This document shows positions 61,300 through 64,000 of a DNA stretch of 64,000 bases, piece by piece (the stretch's first letter is position 1; each line of letters opens with the position of its first letter). Below the pieces are notes generated by a model that made no database searches, was not told the DNA's origin, and worked only from the letters and a program-made list of their open reading frames with translations. Where the stretch lies: positions 1-64,000 of the forward strand of contig CAJTBF010000016.1 of assembly GCA_910574195.1 (NCBI GenBank). Direction: 5' to 3'. Source of the stretch: Lachnospiraceae bacterium (GTDB lineage: Bacteria; Bacillota; Clostridia; Lachnospirales; Lachnospiraceae). A program made the position numbers and the translations under genes.

Positions 61300-61923
61300 T
61301 CATTTTTCCTGTTCTCTTACAAACTCTGCAAGCGCTTCTCCCAACATCCTGTGTCCGTTTTCTGTCATATGAATTCCATCTGCCCCCGGTTCTTTTACCA
61401 CGGAACCGGCGTCAAAAAACAGACATCCCCACTGCTCTGCAATGGCCCGATAGATAGACGCAAGTTCTCTGGTCTTCCCGGCAGACTTCTCATCAAACAT
61501 AGCGTCTTCTGCCTCTTTGATTGGCACCGGTGAGACAAGCACTACTTTCGCCGCCGAATTTCTTACATATAATATATGCCTGATTTTCAGAATTACTTCT
61601 TCCATCCCGTAGCCAATCTCCGTCGCATTCACATGAAAATGAGATTTTGCATCATTGGTACCAAGCATCACAATCATATAATCCAGAGGAAGCTGTGACA
61701 AAATCACCGGAAGCAAATGCGTAATCCCGCACCGTTCCGGTTCCATCAAGTCCGAAAACACGGTCGTCCTTCCATTTAGTCCCTCTTCAATCACCCGAAA
61801 AGAATCTCCCAGCTCCTTTTCGAGAATCCCGGTCCATCTGATTTCCTCAGTATAGCGCTCTCCCGTCTCCGGTATGTATCCCCAGGTATTGGAATCCCCA
61901 AAGCACAGAATCCTTTTCCGCAT
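61300..61923 (-). CDS. SGNH/GDSL-type hydrolase
   Basis: 207 residues. Block I CFGDSNTWGYIPETGERY with the catalytic Ser (about residue 9), block II EGLNGRTT (Gly), block III MLGTNDAKSHF (Asn), block V DGIHMTENGHRMLGEAL (Asp and His). An esterase, probably on acylated sugars or lipids, and cytoplasmic as it has no signal. GGAGGAG selects this ATG over one ten codons earlier. Confidence 0.9.
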   Translation of the reverse strand: MRKRILCFGDSNTWGYIPETGERYTEEIRWTGILEKELGDSFRVIEEGLNGRTTVFSDLMEPERCGITHLLPVILSQLPLDYMIVMLGTNDAKSHFHVNATEIGYGMEEVILKIRHILYVRNSAAKVVLVSPVPIKEAEDAMFDEKSAGKTRELASIYRAIAEQWGCLFFDAGSVVKEPGADGIHMTENGHRMLGEALAEFVREQEK

Positions 61924-62045
61924 CTTTTCTCCTCCACTTTCTGTCTTGTACAATTTCCAGGCAAACCTGTTACCGACAGCTTCTTACATATAAATATACA
62001 AAAAGTTCATTACTATCCGGATTTTCTGATATACATACAACATAA

Positions 62046-62089
62046 AATCCGCCACTGTTCACGGATGCTCCGGTAAACAGTGACGGATT
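62046..62089 (-). terminator. Terminator after the SIS-domain gene
   Basis: AATCCGTCACTGTT and AACAGTGGCGGATT pair on the minus strand and are followed by TTTATGTTG. It closes the frlB-like unit. Confidence 0.72.
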
Positions 62090-62124
62090 CAACCTACTTA
62101 ACAGCCGATTTTTCTGACAAAATT

Positions 62125-63138
62125 TTAATATTCAAACTGACGATAGTAGCGGCGGATTACCATCGGATGTCTGAATTCATCCTCAAGGTGCGCGTCTACA
62201 CGGTTATTTACCGCATGCATTACCAGATGGGAAATGGAACCGCGGAATTCCGGGCTGATTCCCTTCAGTTCATAATCTTTGCTGTCGATAATCACATAAT
62301 TCTTGCAAACTCTCGGAAGGAATCCTGCTACACGTTCTGCCAGCGGACGCTGCTCGTCCTCACCCATGAACAGGGTAACCGGTGTCTCTGCTTCTACAAC
62401 CTCCAACATACCGTGGAAGAATTCCGCACAGGTAATGGACTTGGTTCTGATCCAGAGCTGTTCCTCCCAGTAGCACATTGCATAGGAGTAGGTTGCTCCC
62501 CACTGATCGCCGCTTCCTACGAAATAATGCGGCATATCCGGATTCGCTTTCACATAGTCATACACTTCTTTTGCATATCCTGCTGCCCACTCATCCGCTT
62601 TCTTCTCTACCTCTACCAATGCCAATGCAAGATTTTCATCCATTTCTTTATTGTAGCGGTCATATTCCGGGAATTCCCCGTTGTTGTACATCAGCCGATT
62701 TGCAACCATAAAGAACTTCAACTGTTCATTCTCCGGATAAGAAATGCACCAGTCACAAAGTTTTACGATCTCTGCGTCTGCCTTGTCTACAAAACCAAAT
62801 ACCTTCGCTCCGATCTCTCTTGCTTTTTCCACAGCCTTTACCATTTCTTCTGTACTTCCTGTTACAGAGGAAAAGATCACGATAGAATCTTTGGTAAAGC
62901 GCTTATTTCCTGTCGTGATAAATTCTGCCGCATTCTCCACATATACCGGAAGCGCACTTCTTCCTCTCATATAAACTTCTACCTGAAGACTGGAAGCCCA
63001 TGTCCCGCCGATACCGATAAAATAGATTCCGTCAAAACCTTTGTTCTGAATCTCATCGACTACTTTTTCGATCTCTCCTCTCAAAGCAAGTCCGCCATTT
63101 ACACTGTTGATCTGTTTCTGTTCATCAAATTTTAACAT
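62125..63138 (-). CDS. SIS-domain sugar-phosphate isomerase/deglycase (FrlB/AgaS-like)
   Basis: 337 residues with two SIS domains: IYFIGIGGTWASSLQVEVYMRG (about 37-58), then SSVTGSTEEMVKAVEKARE and, in the second, YFVGSGDQWGATYSYAM. The fold resembles FrlB (fructoselysine-6-phosphate deglycase) and the isomerase half of GlmS. KSITCAEFFHGMLEVVE matches the active-site loop. A GntR/UTRA regulator lies above it, so it likely handles an amino-sugar or Amadori product phosphate. GGAGGAACG precedes the ATG. Confidence 0.85.
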   Translation of the reverse strand: MLKFDEQKQINSVNGGLALRGEIEKVVDEIQNKGFDGIYFIGIGGTWASSLQVEVYMRGRSALPVYVENAAEFITTGNKRFTKDSIVIFSSVTGSTEEMVKAVEKAREIGAKVFGFVDKADAEIVKLCDWCISYPENEQLKFFMVANRLMYNNGEFPEYDRYNKEMDENLALALVEVEKKADEWAAGYAKEVYDYVKANPDMPHYFVGSGDQWGATYSYAMCYWEEQLWIRTKSITCAEFFHGMLEVVEAETPVTLFMGEDEQRPLAERVAGFLPRVCKNYVIIDSKDYELKGISPEFRGSISHLVMHAVNNRVDAHLEDEFRHPMVIRRYYRQFEY

Positions 63139-63238
63139 GTTGTCGTTCCTCCTGATTTCATTCTGTCTGATCTTTTTATTTTTTTGTTTTATTTTTTGTT
63201 ATTTTTGAGCTGATCCTTTTATAATCTTAATTTTACTG

Positions 63239-63338
63239 CGCTTTACTCTGTCTCCGCGAAGCGCCTTGCTGCGCATAACAAATTTCATGTCCCGCAGCCC
63301 GTTACCGGGTACTTGACTTGTTTTCGCTTCCCGGCTGC
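63239..63338. other. Two hairpins in the gntR-frlB gap
   Basis: GCGCTT-15 nt-AAGCGC (63239-63265) and GCAGCC-33 nt-GGCTGC (63294-63338). They lie between the gntR stop and the SIS gene start on the minus strand. They may mark processing, weak termination or an operator region. Confidence 0.4.
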
Positions 63339-63343
63339 TGTTT

Positions 63344-64000
63344 TTACTTCTCTTCGTCTTTATGAAAATGTACCGTAAAATTACACTTATCTCCCCGTGT
63401 ATAAGATCGGGAGTATTCTATAATCCGATCATTTTCATCACATGTCGTGCACGAGAACAAAAATACAGCCTGTTCCTTTTCAATATTTAACATCCTTGCT
63501 TCGGACTGCGCCAACTGCGCCAGATCCAGTACCTGCCAGGCCTTCGCCGGATGAATCCCGTAAAACCGATAGATCTCAAACATACTGAATACGGAAAGAT
63601 CGATGTCTTCCACGTTCGGCACCAGATAATACGGCGTAAAAATCTCCTGCAGGGCAATCGGTTCCCCATCCGCATAATCCAGACGTTTAATATAATAAAT
63701 CGGATCATTCTCCTGAATATGCAGTATAGAGGCGTATTTTGCACCCGCTGCTCTCTGTCCTCTTTGCAGAATCTTTTTTCCGGAAGATGCCTGCCGTTCC
63801 TTCATTGTCTGGGAAAAACCGCCCAGCGCTTCCAGATCACGCTCGTATTTTGCCATGACATAAACGCCTTTTCCCTGTACCCGTTTCAGTAATCCTTCAC
63901 TGACCAGCGCATCTATGGCATTGCGCACGGTCAGGCGGTTAATACCATAAGTCTCCGCAAGCATATTTTCCGAAGGGATCGCTGTTCCCGGCGCATATTC
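63344..64000 (-). CDS. GntR-family regulator with UTRA ligand domain (5' end outside window)
   Basis: At least 218 residues; the N-terminus is cut by the right edge. The frame continues upstream of the visible ATG as EYAPGTAIPSENMLAETYGINRLTVRNA, the standard winged helix, so the gene starts beyond 64000. YERDLEALGGFSQTMKERQ begins the UTRA domain, and LQEIFTPYYLVPNV and FHKDEEK near the end complete it. HutC-type UTRA proteins sense sugar phosphates; the neighbouring SIS-domain gene is its probable target. Confidence 0.88.
   Translation of the reverse strand, partial: EYAPGTAIPSENMLAETYGINRLTVRNAIDALVSEGLLKRVQGKGVYVMAKYERDLEALGGFSQTMKERQASSGKKILQRGQRAAGAKYASILHIQENDPIYYIKRLDYADGEPIALQEIFTPYYLVPNVEDIDLSVFSMFEIYRFYGIHPAKAWQVLDLAQLAQSEARMLNIEKEQAVFLFSCTTCDENDRIIEYSRSYTRGDKCNFTVHFHKDEEK

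Noticed and set aside
1-64000. CRISPR arrays or cas genes
   Set aside because: No regularly spaced direct repeats and no Cas-like proteins seen.

Overview
The window looks like chromosome from a Gram-positive, low-to-mid GC Clostridia, most likely a Lachnospiraceae gut commensal (inference). The pointers are AGGAGG-type ribosome sites on nearly every gene, an LPKTG sortase substrate, two GPH-type sugar transporters, the pairing of a stand-alone AICAR transformylase with a PurO-type IMP cyclohydrolase, a TsaB-RimI fusion, a DUF5058 membrane protein and AzlCD. Nothing in the sequence fixes the species.

Layout. 1-1000: leader and tandem promoters of an rRNA operon that runs off the left edge, then two tRNA-Ser genes. 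1-8.5 kb: a minus-strand housekeeping run (ispD, tsaD, rnz, a zinc-ribbon protein, tsaB-rimI, tsaE, purH-like, purO-like, CarD-like). The t6A tRNA-modification genes tsaB, tsaD and tsaE are nearly together, and a 98-bp MITE-like hairpin sits between tsaB and tsaE. 8.7-17.3 kb: a zinc-finger protein and then a sugar or sugar-acid catabolic cluster. The cluster has two divergent arms around a pair of back-to-back promoters: two GPH transporters, a class II aldolase and a chimeric kinase/alcohol-dehydrogenase gene to the left, a zinc dehydrogenase and a 2-hydroxyacid dehydrogenase to the right. 17.3-18.5 kb: a short CinA-like gene and the original rpsI terminator.

18.6-41.1 kb is an integrative mobilizable element inserted in the 3' end of rpsI. 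A 17-bp direct repeat of the rpsI end flanks it, a tyrosine integrase lies next to rpsI, and it carries a MobA/MobL relaxase with a candidate oriT, a CHC2 primase and VapE helicase pair, and divergent XRE regulators. A third, degraded att-like site at 20.18 kb suggests that an older decayed element (broken resolvase, type I toxin locus, RHH protein) lies in tandem with the intact one. The cargo of the intact element is a class 2 DISARM-like anti-phage locus: Vsr nuclease, DrmMII cytosine methylase with extra winged-helix repeats, DrmE, DrmA helicase and DrmB. The usual DrmC phospholipase-D-fold nuclease is absent; an HNH protein with an integrase-like N-terminus follows instead, then an AlbA_2 ATP-binding protein. 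This is the most notable system in the window.

41-64 kb returns to chromosome: rpsI-rplM with a leader and a perfect consensus promoter; an M20 peptidase with two membrane proteins; an alkyltransferase-like protein; azlCD; a 1311-residue LPKTG surface protein; a GldA/F/G-type ABC exporter with a DUF4340 protein; a single-chain ATPase-HNH protein resembling fused Septu PtuA+PtuB; a COG3044-type ABC-ATPase; an SGNH hydrolase; and a SIS-domain sugar-phosphate protein next to a GntR/UTRA regulator cut by the right edge. Several intergenic gaps hold strong hairpins or candidate small RNAs that the genes do not explain.
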